Shown: positions 27,937-36,887, counted from the stretch's first letter. The stretch: DNA of 63,332 nt from Microbacterium sp. p3-SID336 (GCF_025143365.1 NZ_JALXPE010000019.1:1-63332); one strand, 5' to 3'. The notes: a model not told the origin generated them from the sequence alone. Numbers and translations are program-made.

Positions 27937-29343
27937 TCAGTTCCTCTCTGCGGCCAGTGCCGCCCTGTCTTCCGCCGAGGCGGCGAGCTTTCCGAAGGCG
28001 GGGTCGCCGACGACCTCGCGGTCCACGTACACGTCTTCTCCGCGCACGAGCGTGCGCTGGATGCGGGCACTGATGGTGCGCCCGTCGTACGGGGTCCAGC
28101 CGATCTTCGACAGCACGTCGTCGTTCGTGATGGTCCACTCGTCGGCGAGGTCGGCGATCACGATGTCCGCGTCCGCGCCGATCGTCAGGGAGCCCTTGAC
28201 CCCCTCCAGCCCGAACTTCGCGGCCGGGATGTGGGCGACCATGTCGATCGCGCGCTGCAGGTCGAGCTCGCCCTTGTTCACGGCGTCGAGCATGAGCTCG
28301 TAGTAGTACTGGATGCCCGGGGTGCCCGTGTGCGAGCTCCACATCTTGGTCCAGCCGACCTCCTTCTCCTCACGCGTGTGCGGAGCGTGGTCGCTGGCGG
28401 CGATGTCGATCGTCCCGTCCCGCATGCCCTCCCACACGGCGGCGCGGTTGTCGTCGGGCACCCAGTAGCTGAGGGCGTAGGGACCGAGGGTCTCCACGTC
28501 GTCCCACGTGGACAGGAACGGCGCCCAGTGGTTGACCTCGCAGGTCACGTCGATGCCGTTCTGCTTGGCGCGGCGCACGGCCTCGATCGAGCGGCGCGTC
28601 TGGATGTGCGCGATGTGCACGGGGCAGCCGGAGGCCTCGGCGAGTCGCAGCACCACGTCGATCGCGGTGTCCCAGATGACGCCCTCGCGGGCGGCGTAGG
28701 CGGAGGCGTAGCCCTGCGGGGTGTTCTCGCCGCGGGCCAGGTAGGCGCCCTCGATGTAGTCCATGAGCGCCTGGTCGTGCGGGTGCACGATGAAGCGCTT
28801 CCCGGTCTGGGCGATGTGGTCCATGATCTCGAGCAGGTGCCCGTGGTCGTGGATGCCGGTGCCGGACGGGTGCGGGTAGTCGCGGCCGGTGTCGACGACC
28901 ATGTAGATCTTGTAGGCGCGGATGCCGAGCTCGCTCATGCCCGCGATCTCGTCGAACTTGGTCGGCGCGGGGTTGTGGTTCCAGTCGACGATGGACGACT
29001 CCTCGTAGCGCCGGAACACGTCGGTCAGGGTCGCGACGTCGGTGGTCGGCGGCTTGAGGTTGGGCATGCCGAACATGGTGGTGACGCCGCCGGCCGCGGC
29101 CTGCAGGCTCGTGGTGTAGATGTCGTCCTTGTGCTCGTAGCCGGGCTCGCGGGTGTGCACGTGGACGTCGACCATGCCGGGCAGCACGAGCTTGCCGGTG
29201 GCGTCGATCGTGCGGTCGGCGGCGATGCCGGTGTCGGCGGCGACGATGCCGGCGACCTTGCCGTCGGCGATGAGCAGGTCGGCGACGACCGGTCCTGCCG
29301 GGGTGACGACGGTGCCGCCGGTGATCTTCAGATCCACGCTCAT
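27937..29343 (-). CDS. Dihydroorotase/hydantoinase-family cyclic amide hydrolase
   Basis: A 468-residue metal-dependent amidohydrolase. DVHVHTREPG gives the first two metal histidines, the lysine in RAYKIYMV is placed as the carbamylated bridge, HPHD and HIAHIQT carry later ligands, and AASDHAPHT the catalytic aspartate. Length and motifs match dihydroorotases, allantoinases and D-hydantoinases. The context (LLM oxidoreductase, alpha/beta hydrolase, importer) suggests opening of a cyclic amide or imide in a catabolic route rather than pyrimidine synthesis. Confidence 0.87.
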   Translation of the reverse strand: MSVDLKITGGTVVTPAGPVVADLLIADGKVAGIVAADTGIAADRTIDATGKLVLPGMVDVHVHTREPGYEHKDDIYTTSLQAAAGGVTTMFGMPNLKPPTTDVATLTDVFRRYEESSIVDWNHNPAPTKFDEIAGMSELGIRAYKIYMVVDTGRDYPHPSGTGIHDHGHLLEIMDHIAQTGKRFIVHPHDQALMDYIEGAYLARGENTPQGYASAYAAREGVIWDTAIDVVLRLAEASGCPVHIAHIQTRRSIEAVRRAKQNGIDVTCEVNHWAPFLSTWDDVETLGPYALSYWVPDDNRAAVWEGMRDGTIDIAASDHAPHTREEKEVGWTKMWSSHTGTPGIQYYYELMLDAVNKGELDLQRAIDMVAHIPAAKFGLEGVKGSLTIGADADIVIADLADEWTITNDDVLSKIGWTPYDGRTISARIQRTLVRGEDVYVDREVVGDPAFGKLAASAEDRAALAAERN

Positions 29344-30305
29344 CGCGTGACCTCCTGTTTCTGAACGGATTCTGTCTGGATGGACTCGCCGATCGCGGGC
29401 GACGGCGTGGTCCGGTGGATGAGATGCGCGGGGCGCACGTAGCGGTCGAACCAGCCGACGATCACCGGCGTGGTCTGCTCCCAGTACGTGTCGTAGGCGG
29501 CGTAGTGGGTGGTGTGCCGCTGCATGATGAGCTGCTTCGGTCCGGCGGCGGCCTCGTACAGCGCCTCCGCATGGTCGGTCGGGGTGGTCGCATCGCCCTC
29601 CACGCCGATCACGAGCAACGGCGTGGTGAGCCGCGCGGCCGCGTCGAGCGGACGGTAGGCGATGATGCCCTCGGCGCACGCGAGCGGCACGGCGGAGGGG
29701 ATGCGGTCGTCCACGTCCGCCTTGATGGTGGTGGCCCGGCGCTCAGCGGTGGGGATCATGATCTCCTCGCGCGGGTGCACGATGCGCCCCTCCCCCGTGG
29801 TGACGCGCTGGCGGCGGTCCTCGGCGAGGGCGTTCTGGAAGTCGAGCCACTCGTACTCGCTGCGCATGCGGTGCAGCCAGTCCTCGCCGTCGGCCACGGG
29901 CACCTGGCTCACGGCTGCCTTGATGCGCGGGTCGGCATCGGCGAGCAGCACGGCGTTGCCGCCGCCGGTGCCGCCCGTGCCGAAGACGCCGATGGCGTCG
30001 GCGATCACGTCATCGCGCGTGGTGAGGTAGGTGACCGCGTTCACGAGGTCCTGCAGCTGCCAGGCCGGGGAGAGGTAGCCGCGGTCGCCCTCGGAGTCGC
30101 CGAAGCCGCGGTAGTCGATCACGAGCACGGCGAAGCCGGCCTCGACGAGCGCCTCGTGGTAGCGGACGTAGAGCTTCGCGTCCTTGAGGCCGAGCCAGCC
30201 GGGACCCTGGACGATCGCGCGGTACGGGCCGTCGTGGTCGGGGGTCCGCCAGATGGCGGAGATGCGGGCGCCCTCGCTGAAGAACGAGACGGGTGTGGTC
30301 TGCAT
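29340..30305 (-). CDS. Alpha/beta hydrolase lacking the usual nucleophile serine
   Basis: A 321-residue alpha/beta-hydrolase. VLVIDYRGFGDSEGDRGY is the oxyanion region, GVEGDATTPTDH the acid aspartate and RHTTHYAAYD the histidine. The nucleophile elbow, normally GxSxG, reads GVFGTGGTGGGNA, so the serine is replaced by glycine. It may use another residue (the threonine), act as a lyase, or be catalytically dead. ATG 30305 follows GAGAGG. It leads the operon and has two operator copies about 80-118 bp upstream. Confidence 0.8.
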   Translation of the reverse strand: MQTTPVSFFSEGARISAIWRTPDHDGPYRAIVQGPGWLGLKDAKLYVRYHEALVEAGFAVLVIDYRGFGDSEGDRGYLSPAWQLQDLVNAVTYLTTRDDVIADAIGVFGTGGTGGGNAVLLADADPRIKAAVSQVPVADGEDWLHRMRSEYEWLDFQNALAEDRRQRVTTGEGRIVHPREEIMIPTAERRATTIKADVDDRIPSAVPLACAEGIIAYRPLDAAARLTTPLLVIGVEGDATTPTDHAEALYEAAAGPKQLIMQRHTTHYAAYDTYWEQTTPVIVGWFDRYVRPAHLIHRTTPSPAIGESIQTESVQKQEVTR

Positions 30306-30385
30306 GGATTCCTCTCGGCTGAACGCGGCGTCGCGATCGGGCGATGTGCGCCGCGGCGGTGGGGCTTCTTCATCATGACCCATTT

Positions 30386-30400
30386 TGGATCCAGAATCCA
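30386..30400. promoter_or_regulatory. Operator site 3 of the GntR-type regulon
   Basis: TGGATCCAGAATCCA, the exact reverse complement of the site at 43136. It lies in the divergent promoter between the alpha/beta hydrolase and the F420-type transporter. Confidence 0.75.
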
Positions 30401-30408
30401 GTATTGAT

Positions 30409-30423
30409 TGGATCCAAAATCCG
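30409..30423. promoter_or_regulatory. Operator site 4, tandem to site 3
   Basis: TGGATCCAAAATCCG matches site 3 at 13 of 15 positions and lies 23 bp downstream of it (centre to centre). The outer parts of sites 3 and 4 also form an 11-bp inverted repeat (30382-30392 and 30410-30420), so two dimers could bind together. Confidence 0.65.
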
Positions 30424-30533
30424 AGCTAGCATGGCCGCATCGCGCCGACCCGATTGGCCGGCGCCGGTGGTCCCGACCTGGACTGCGACCGTGCGCTCCT
30501 CTGCGCCCTCCCATCCACGTCCTCCGGAGAACC

Positions 30534-31505
30534 ATGCCTGCCACCGTCCGCGCGCTCCGCGCCGCCCCCGTCCTCACGCTCGTCCTCGCCGCCGCTCTCG
30601 CGGGCTGCGCCGCCGGCACCGCCACGCCGCCGTCCGCAGAGCCGGTCACCCTCGACAACTGCGGCACCGAGGTCACCGTTGCCACCCCGCCTCAGCGCAT
30701 CCTGACGGTCAAGTCGTCCACCCTCGAGCTCGTGCTCGCCCTCGGCGCCGGCGACCGCGTCATCGGCTCCGCGTTCACCGACGGCCCCCTGCCCGACGCT
30801 CTCGCGGCCGAGGGTGACGGCATCCCGTCCGTGTCGGACAAGGTGCCGTCGAAGGAGGCCGTGCTCGAACTCGAACCCGACCTCGTGTTCGCGGGGTGGG
30901 AGTCGAACTTCTCGATCGAGGGCGCCGGCGAGCGCGACGACCTGCAGCAGCTCGGCATCACCACCTATGTGGCGCCCGCCGCCTGCAAGGCTCCCGGCTA
31001 CATGCCGGACCCGCTCACGTTCGACACCGTGTTCGACGGCTTCACCGAGGCCGGTGCCCTGCTCGGCGAGGAGGAGGCCGCGGCCGCCCTCGTCGCGGAG
31101 CAGCGCGCCGCGCTCGACGAGGTCGTGCCGGACGACCGGGGGCTGCGCGCCGTCTGGTATTCCTCGGGCACAGATCAGCCGTTCGTGGGCGCGGGCATCG
31201 GGGCGCCGCAGATGATCATGGCCGGCGCGGGGCTGGAGAACGTCTTCGCCGAGGTGGAGGACACCTGGACCTCGACCTCGTGGGAGCTGATCGCCGAGGC
31301 CGACCCCGATGTGATCGTGCTGGTGGACGCGGCCTGGAACACCGCCGCGTCGAAGAAGGAGCTGCTGGCGGCGAACCCGGTCACCGCGCAGCTCGACGCC
31401 GTGCGCGAGGAGCGCTACGTCGTGGTCGACTTCCCCGCCACCGAGGCCGGCATCCGCAACGTGGACGCCGTGGCCGCGATCGTGCAGCAGCTCGGGGAGC
31501 GATGA
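30534..31505 (+). CDS. BtuF-type binding lipoprotein of a proposed F420-0/FO transporter
   Basis: A 323-residue lipoprotein with lipobox ALAGC (C25) and the two-lobed helical-backbone fold of vitamin B12/siderophore binding proteins (PQRILTVKSSTLELVLALG). ATG 30534 follows GGAGAA. Binding protein, FecCD-type permease and ATPase in this order next to cof genes match the actinobacterial cassette proposed to import coenzyme F420-0 (TIGR03868/03869/03873 families). An iron-siderophore role is the alternative, but the co-regulated F420 genes make F420-0 or FO uptake more likely. Confidence 0.75.
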   Translation: MPATVRALRAAPVLTLVLAAALAGCAAGTATPPSAEPVTLDNCGTEVTVATPPQRILTVKSSTLELVLALGAGDRVIGSAFTDGPLPDALAAEGDGIPSVSDKVPSKEAVLELEPDLVFAGWESNFSIEGAGERDDLQQLGITTYVAPAACKAPGYMPDPLTFDTVFDGFTEAGALLGEEEAAAALVAEQRAALDEVVPDDRGLRAVWYSSGTDQPFVGAGIGAPQMIMAGAGLENVFAEVEDTWTSTSWELIAEADPDVIVLVDAAWNTAASKKELLAANPVTAQLDAVREERYVVVDFPATEAGIRNVDAVAAIVQQLGER

Positions 31506-32572
31506 GCCTCGCCGCCCCCGCCCGCGCGGCCCTGCCCCTGGTCGCAGGGCGCCCGGCACGCACCCGCCGGCGCACCGTCCCCGCCCTCGCCGTGCTGCTG
31601 CTCGCACTCGCCGCGACCGTGGTGGCGGCGACCGCGATCGGCCCCGCGGCGATCACCCCGGCCGAGCTGGGGGCGAGCGTGTGGGCGCACCTGAGCGGCG
31701 CCGCGAGCGGGCTCACCCCGGTGCGCGACGCCATCATCTGGGAGGGGCGCGTACCCCGCGTGCTCACGGCTGCCGCGGTCGGCGGGGGCCTGGCGCTGTG
31801 CGGCGCGGTGATGCAGGCCCTCACCCGCAACCCGCTCGCCGACCCCTACCTGCTCGGGCTGTCCTCCGGGGCGTCGACCGGAGCCGTGATCGTGATCGTG
31901 CTCGGCGCCGCGGTGGCCTTGCCGTTCGCGGCGTTCGCGGGAGCCCTGCTGGCCCTCGCCCTCACTCTGGGCCTGTCCCGCGCCGCCGGCTCGGCCTCCC
32001 CCACCGCCGTGGTGCTCGCCGGTCTCGCGGTCTCCGCGGTGCTCGGCGCACTCACGAGTCTGGTGATCTTCTGGAGCGCCACGAACGACAGCTACCGCGA
32101 GATCCTCAGCTGGCTGCTCGGCTCGCTCGGCGGCGCCGACTGGGGCGATGCGACCCTCGCCGGCATCGCGGCCCTCGTGTGCGCGGTGCCGCTGCTCGCC
32201 GCCGCACGGCCGCTCGACAGCCTGGTGCTCGGCGACACCGCCGCCGAGGCGCTCGGCATCCCCGTCACCCGGCTGCGGGTGGCGCTGTTCGTCGTCACGG
32301 CCCTGCTCACCGGAGCCCTCGTCGCCGTCAGCGGCTCGATCGGCTTCGTCGGACTGATCCTGCCGCACGCCGTCCGTGCGATCGTCGGGGCGCGGCACCG
32401 TGCCCTGCTGCCGGTGTCCTTCCTCGCCGGCGCGGTGTTCCTGGTGTGGGCCGACACGATCGCCCGCACCGTGTTCGATCCGCGCGAGCTGCCGGTCGGC
32501 ATCGTCACCGCCCTGATCGGCGGCCCGGCGTTCGCGATGCTGATGCTGCGCATGCGGAAGGCACGGCCATGA
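31502..32572 (+). CDS. FecCD/BtuC-type permease of the proposed F420-0/FO transporter
   Basis: A 356-residue permease with about ten transmembrane helices. RVPRVLTAAAVGGGLALCGAVMQALTRNPLADP and the GSIGFVGLILPHAVRAIVG segment are hallmarks of the family. ATG 31502 overlaps the binding-protein stop by 4 bp. It forms the membrane channel with the ATPase at 32655. Confidence 0.85.
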   Translation: MSLAAPARAALPLVAGRPARTRRRTVPALAVLLLALAATVVAATAIGPAAITPAELGASVWAHLSGAASGLTPVRDAIIWEGRVPRVLTAAAVGGGLALCGAVMQALTRNPLADPYLLGLSSGASTGAVIVIVLGAAVALPFAAFAGALLALALTLGLSRAAGSASPTAVVLAGLAVSAVLGALTSLVIFWSATNDSYREILSWLLGSLGGADWGDATLAGIAALVCAVPLLAAARPLDSLVLGDTAAEALGIPVTRLRVALFVVTALLTGALVAVSGSIGFVGLILPHAVRAIVGARHRALLPVSFLAGAVFLVWADTIARTVFDPRELPVGIVTALIGGPAFAMLMLRMRKARP

Positions 32573-32658
32573 GCGGGCGTTCCGGCCTGGTGGTCCCGCC
32601 GGCGACCGCCGCGATGGTCGCCGCGCTCCCGGTGCCCGCACGAGGAGGGCGGCCTTGA
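32569..32658 (+). CDS. 29-residue coupling ORF between permease and ATPase
   Basis: A small open frame that starts with ATG inside the permease stop (ATGA) and ends with TGA inside the TTG start of the ATPase. It encodes a Pro/Ala/Gly-rich peptide beginning MSGRSGLVVPPATAAM, with no recognisable domain. Its exact double overlap would carry ribosomes from permease to ATPase without a gap. It could also be incidental, because the ATPase has its own AGGAGG. Confidence 0.4.
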   Translation: MSGRSGLVVPPATAAMVAALPVPARGGRP

Positions 32659-33458
32659 GCGCGGGGCGGGGGCTCGACGCCCGGCGGCTGCGCTTCGCCC
32701 ATGGGGACCGGCTCGTGATCGACGGCATGTACGTGACCGCACCGGGCGCCGCCGTGACCGCGCTGCTCGGGCCGAACGGCTCCGGCAAGAGCACGCTGCT
32801 GCGGCTGATCGCCGGGACGCTGCGTGGCGAGGTGGAATCCGTGGCGCTCGACGGCGTCTCCCTGCCGGGGCTCGGGCGACGGGCACGGGCACAGCGGGTG
32901 GCCCTCGTGGAGCAGGAATGGGCGGCCGCGGAAGGCATGACCGGACGGGACATCGTGGAGCTCGGGCGGCTCCCGCACCGCGGCTGGCTGTCGTTCGACG
33001 GTGCGGAGTCGGACACCGTGGTCACGGAGGAGGCGCTGGCCCGCGCGGGCGCCCTCCCCTTCGCCGACCGCGACGCCACGACACTCTCGGGCGGCGAGCG
33101 TCAGCGCGTGAACCTGGCCAGGGCGCTCGCGCAGCACCCGACGCTGCTGTTGTGCGACGAGCCCACCAACCACCTCGACATCCGCGCGCAGCTCGACGCC
33201 CTCGCGCTGCTGCGGGCCGTGGCCGGCGACGGCATGACCGTGATCGCCGCGTTGCACGACCTCAACCACGCCGCCGCCTTCGCCGACCGCGTCGTCGTGG
33301 TCGCCGACGGGCGGGTGCAGGCCGCGGGGACTCCGCAGGAGGTGCTGACGCGCGAGCTCATCGCCCGCGTGTGGCAGGTGGACGCGGAGGTACTGTCACG
33401 CCCCGGCAGCGACCGCCCGCTGATCGTGTTCGACCCCGACCACGCGCTCGTGCCCTGA
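32655..33458 (+). CDS. ABC ATPase of the proposed F420-0/FO transporter
   Basis: A 267-residue ATPase of the FepC/BtuD type. Walker A is GPNGSGKST (residues 39-47), the signature is LSGGERQR and Walker B is LLLCDEPTNHLD. Start TTG 32655 is supported by AGGAGG seven bases upstream. It completes the three-gene importer. Confidence 0.85.
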   Translation: MSAGRGLDARRLRFAHGDRLVIDGMYVTAPGAAVTALLGPNGSGKSTLLRLIAGTLRGEVESVALDGVSLPGLGRRARAQRVALVEQEWAAAEGMTGRDIVELGRLPHRGWLSFDGAESDTVVTEEALARAGALPFADRDATTLSGGERQRVNLARALAQHPTLLLCDEPTNHLDIRAQLDALALLRAVAGDGMTVIAALHDLNHAAAFADRVVVVADGRVQAAGTPQEVLTRELIARVWQVDAEVLSRPGSDRPLIVFDPDHALVP

Positions 33459-33460
33459 CG

Positions 33461-33512
33461 GGCGGCGGCGCCTCAGCTGACGCGCGGCGGCGGCGCCTCA
33501 GCGGACGCGCGG
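33461..33512. repeat. 25-bp direct duplication
   Basis: Two near-identical units containing GGCGGCGGCGCCTCAGC and then GACGCGCGG lie end to end, differing mainly at one base after CAGC. They span the end of the transporter operon and the stop codon region of the convergent membrane-protein gene, so the second unit encodes that protein's last residues. Confidence 0.6.
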
Positions 33513-33971
33513 ACGGAGGACGGCCACCGTGCGCAGGGCCCATCCGAACAGGATCGACAGGACGCCCATCCCCATCGCGAAGGCCGCGACGCCGAACGAC
33601 ACCACGGACGTGAACAGCGACGCGCGCAGGAACGACGCGTTCATCAGGGTCGCGCGCACCGGGTCGTCCATCTCGAGCTCCGCGTAGGTCTTGCCGTCGG
33701 ACGCCTCCAGGGCGTGATGCTGGATGATGTCCGCCTGGACGTACGCGGTGAGCGGGCCGGCGACGGTCTGTCCCTGGAAGGCCATCGCGTCATCGGGGAT
33801 GGTGATGTTCTCCGCGCGCAGCTGCGCCGACACCATGACCCACACGACGATGCCCGCCACGATCAGGACGATGCCGCCGATGATCCCGAGCACACCGATG
33901 ATCCGTACGATCCTTCGCCGGCCGCCGTCCGAGTCGGACACGCCGTCCGTGGTCGCCGTCGCTTCGCTCAT
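33498..33971 (-). CDS. Small two-helix membrane protein of unknown function
   Basis: A 157-residue protein. After a polar N-terminus come a transmembrane helix (about residues 22-48), an extracytoplasmic segment of about 60 residues (ENITIPDDAMAFQGQTVAG), and a second helix (about 115-145) ending in an Arg-rich tail. GGGGAA precedes ATG 33971. Proteins of this build are common in Microbacteriaceae and sometimes wrongly labelled as LigA. No function can be assigned. It lies between the F420 transporter and the cof operon. Confidence 0.75.
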   Translation of the reverse strand: MSEATATTDGVSDSDGGRRRIVRIIGVLGIIGGIVLIVAGIVVWVMVSAQLRAENITIPDDAMAFQGQTVAGPLTAYVQADIIQHHALEASDGKTYAELEMDDPVRATLMNASFLRASLFTSVVSFGVAAFAMGMGVLSILFGWALRTVAVLRPRVR

Positions 33972-34104
33972 AGCCGTTCCCCCGCCTCGATGAATGCGCC
34001 TCCAGGCTAGGCCGCGGCCGCGTCCGGCCCACCGCCTTCGGGCCGGAAATAAGCCGGGTGAATTCCGCCGCGGACCGGGAGGGCCGCTCGAGCGGGCCGC
34101 CGCC

Positions 34105-35199
34105 TCAGCGAGAGTGCGGCGCGAGCGCGGCGTCGAGCGCATCACCCGCGAGCGCGGACGCGGCGTCCAGGTCCCGCATCCAGAGCGGGCGCACCGCGGT
34201 CGGGAGCCCCGCGGCCGCGAGCCCCGGCGCCAGCGCGGCGTCCTCGTCGGCGATCAGCCACGCATCGAGCAGCCCGCCCGCCGACCGTGCACCGTAGTGC
34301 CGACCGACGGCGTCCGCGGTGGCGGGGATGCCGACCGCGGCCAGGCACGCATCGGCCATGCCCCGGACCGGGCTGCCCGCGATGATCGGCGACACCCCGA
34401 CCACGCGCCCGGGGGTCGCACGTACGGCCGCGGCGATGCCGGGCACCGCGAGGATCGGGCCGAGGGAGACCACGGGGTTCGAGGGGGCGAACAGCACGAC
34501 GTCGGCCGCGGCGAGCGCCTCGCACACCCCGCGAGCCGGGGTCGCCCGCTCGATCCCCGGGTTGTCGAACCCCTGCGCGGGAACGGTCGCACGGTGCCGC
34601 GTCCACCACTCCTGGAAGTGCATCCGCCCCTGCGCGGTGAGGACGTGGGTGTCCACCTCGGCATCGGTCATCGGCAGCAGCGTCACGCCGAGAGGCCACC
34701 GCGACGCGAGCCGAGCGACGACCTCGGTGGGCGTGGCGCCGTCGCGCAGCCACCCGGTGCGGGCGATGTGCGCACCCAGGTCGAGGTCGCCGAGCGTGAA
34801 CCACGGCCACCCGGCGCCCCAGGCGTGCAGTTCGGCGGCCACCCGCTCGGACTCTCCCGTGCGACCCCAGCCGCGAGTGGTGTCGTTCACCCCGGCCAGC
34901 GCGTAGAGCATCGAGTCCACGTCGGGCTGCAGTCGCAGGCCGCTCAGCCACAGGTCGTCGCCGGTGTTGGCGATCACGGTGAGCTCGGCCCGCGTGCCGC
35001 CGGTGCCGTCGGGCCAGCGCCGACGCGCCGCCGCCCGCACTCCGACCGTGAACTTTGCCCCGCCCACGCCGCCCGCCAGCACCACGACGCGCGGCGCCTC
35101 GGCCGCATCGGATGCGCGCCTCCCCCGGACCGCGGAGCCCGTGTCCGACTCGGGTGCGGTCGCCTCCGCCGCCCCCTCCCCACCGGACCGAGCCCTCAT
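34105..35199 (-). CDS. cofD: CofD/FbiA: 2-phospho-L-lactate (PEP) transferase to FO
   Basis: A 364-residue enzyme that joins the phospholactate or phosphoenolpyruvate moiety to FO, making F420-0 or dehydro-F420-0. VVVLAGGVGGAKFTVGV (about residues 38-54), IANTGDD and LFAPSNPVVSLGPILAVPG are family motifs. The N-terminal 35 residues are a disordered extension. ATG 35199 overlaps the cofC stop by 4 bp. It is the last gene of the LLM-cofE-fgd-cofC-cofD operon. Confidence 0.93.
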   Translation of the reverse strand: MRARSGGEGAAEATAPESDTGSAVRGRRASDAAEAPRVVVLAGGVGGAKFTVGVRAAARRRWPDGTGGTRAELTVIANTGDDLWLSGLRLQPDVDSMLYALAGVNDTTRGWGRTGESERVAAELHAWGAGWPWFTLGDLDLGAHIARTGWLRDGATPTEVVARLASRWPLGVTLLPMTDAEVDTHVLTAQGRMHFQEWWTRHRATVPAQGFDNPGIERATPARGVCEALAAADVVLFAPSNPVVSLGPILAVPGIAAAVRATPGRVVGVSPIIAGSPVRGMADACLAAVGIPATADAVGRHYGARSAGGLLDAWLIADEDAALAPGLAAAGLPTAVRPLWMRDLDAASALAGDALDAALAPHSR

Positions 35200-35864
35200 G
35201 AGGCGAGCACGAGCCGGGGATCGAGGAGTGCGGCGGTGCGCGGTCCGAGTCCGCACAGGCGGGCGCTGCGGAGGTGGTCGGCGTGGTCGAGGTCGCGCCG
35301 GAGCCCGCTGCGCACGGGGAAGCCGACCTCCGCGAAACCAGCCGTGCGGTGCGCGGCGGCGGAGCCTTCGCCGAAGCACGGCCGCAGTGGGACGTCCGCC
35401 CTGGCGGTCGCCAGCACGGTGCCGGTGCCCTCGGCGTCCGGCACGAACGCCCGCGGGTAGGCGGACGCGTAGTCGAGCGCCCTGCTCAGTTCGTCGGGCA
35501 GCAACGCGGGCAGGTCCCCGAGCAGCACGGCCCGCGGCAGCCGGGTCGGCGCCGCGGCGAGCCCCTGGTCGATGGCCGCCGTGAGACCGACTCCGCGGTC
35601 GCGGACGACGCGTACCCGGGGCACCGGCAGCAGCGCGGCCGCCGTCACCTCGTCGCTCGTCACCACCAGCACCTCGGCGACGCGCGGGCAGGCGGCCGCA
35701 GCCTCCACCGTGTCGAGCGCGATCGCCCGGGCGAGGGGCTCGCGGTCGACTCCGGGCAGCCGCAGCCGCGTCTTGCCCAGCTCCGCCCGCTTCACCGGGA
35801 TCACGACCACCCACTCCCGTGCCGGGGCGTGGGGTGACGCCCCGACACGGAGACCGCCCGCCAT
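35196..35864 (-). CDS. cofC: CofC/FbiD: phospholactate/PEP guanylyltransferase
   Basis: A 222-residue nucleotidyltransferase. VVVIPVKRAELGKTRLRLPG is the nucleotide-binding N-terminus, RDRGVGLTAAIDQG and LLGDLPALLPDELSRAL follow, and the last two aspartate motifs are LRRDLDHADHL. It activates phosphoenolpyruvate or 2-phospholactate with GTP for CofD. The start follows GAGG. It sits between fgd and cofD. Confidence 0.92.
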   Translation of the reverse strand: MAGGLRVGASPHAPAREWVVVIPVKRAELGKTRLRLPGVDREPLARAIALDTVEAAAACPRVAEVLVVTSDEVTAAALLPVPRVRVVRDRGVGLTAAIDQGLAAAPTRLPRAVLLGDLPALLPDELSRALDYASAYPRAFVPDAEGTGTVLATARADVPLRPCFGEGSAAAHRTAGFAEVGFPVRSGLRRDLDHADHLRSARLCGLGPRTAALLDPRLVLAS

Positions 35865-35873
35865 GACCCGACC

Positions 35874-36887
35874 TCAGCCGCGCAGCCGGGGCGCGATGTC
35901 GCGCTCGAACAGCTGCAGGAAGCGGCGCTGGTCGTGACCGGGCGCGTGGAAGACGAGGTGGTTGAAGCCCCAGTCGATGTACTGCTGGATGTCCGCGGCG
36001 ACGGCGTCCGGGTCGTTGCCGACGATCCAGCGCTTCGCGATGGTCTCCAGGGGCAGCGCGTCGGCGGCCTTCTCCATCTCGACCGGGTCGGTGATGTCGT
36101 GCTTCTGCTCCTTCGACAGCGACAGCGGCGACCAGAACCGGGTGTTCTCCAGCGCCGCCTCCCTGGTCTCCTCGTACGAGAGCTTGATCTCGATCATGCG
36201 GTCGTACGTGTCGAAGGAGCGCTCGGACTGCTCCAGGCCCTCCTTCACCGCCGGCAGCAGCTGGTCGACGTAGAGCTCCTGCCCCTTGCCCGACGTGCAG
36301 ATGAAGCCGTCGCCCGCGCGGCCGGCGTAGCGCGCCACCATCGGGCCGCCCGCCGCGATGTAGATGGGGATGCCGCCCTCGGGCCGGTCGTAGATGGAGG
36401 CATCGTGCGTGGAGTAGTACTCGCCGTCGAAGCTCACACGGTCGCCGGACCACAGCGCGCGCATCAGCCGCACCGACTCGCGCAGCCGCGCGTACCGCTC
36501 CTTGAACTCGGGCCAGTCCTGCTCCCCGGCGCCGCGGAACCCGGTGGCGATCTCGTTGAGCGCCTCGCCCGAGCCGACCCCGAGGATGATCCGGTCCTGG
36601 TACAGGCAGCCGAGGCTCGCGAACGCCTGGGCGAGCACGGCCGGGTTGTAGCGGAACGTCGGGGTGAGCACGGAGGTGCCGATGCGGATGCTCGACGTGC
36701 GCTCGCCGACCGCCGCCATCCAGGTGAGGGAGAAGGGCGCGTGCCCTCCGGTGTGCCGCCAGGGCTGGAAGTGGTCGCTCGCGAACACGGACTGCATGCC
36801 GTGCGCCTCCGCCGCGACCGAGATCTCGACCAGCTCGCGCGGGTCGAACTGCTCGGCGCTGGCCTTGTATCCGAGGGTCAGTGTCAT
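35874..36887 (-). CDS. fgd: F420-dependent glucose-6-phosphate dehydrogenase
   Basis: A 337-residue LLM-fold enzyme, almost the same length as the 336-residue mycobacterial Fgd1, and clearly similar throughout ([50 protein letters not shown]). The catalytic residues are present: H39 and W43 in SDHFQPW and E108 in GSGEALNE. It reduces F420 with glucose-6-phosphate and is the cell's source of F420H2. Start ATG 36887 overlaps the cofE stop. Confidence 0.95.
   Translation of the reverse strand: MTLTLGYKASAEQFDPRELVEISVAAEAHGMQSVFASDHFQPWRHTGGHAPFSLTWMAAVGERTSSIRIGTSVLTPTFRYNPAVLAQAFASLGCLYQDRIILGVGSGEALNEIATGFRGAGEQDWPEFKERYARLRESVRLMRALWSGDRVSFDGEYYSTHDASIYDRPEGGIPIYIAAGGPMVARYAGRAGDGFICTSGKGQELYVDQLLPAVKEGLEQSERSFDTYDRMIEIKLSYEETREAALENTRFWSPLSLSKEQKHDITDPVEMEKAADALPLETIAKRWIVGNDPDAVAADIQQYIDWGFNHLVFHAPGHDQRRFLQLFERDIAPRLRG

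Noticed and set aside
29363..29385. GGATTCTG...CTGGATGG resembling the operator
   Set aside because: It falls inside the alpha/beta hydrolase coding sequence and the spacing of the two half-sites is wrong.
30534..33458. Siderophore or vitamin B12 importer
   Set aside because: The fold fits, but co-regulation with F420-dependent enzymes and the adjacent cof/fgd genes make F420-0 or FO the better hypothesis; not fully excluded.
33498..33971. Aromatic ring-opening dioxygenase LigA
   Set aside because: Proteins like this are sometimes labelled LigA, but the sequence is a two-helix membrane protein with no similarity to the real LigA-like gene at 18189.
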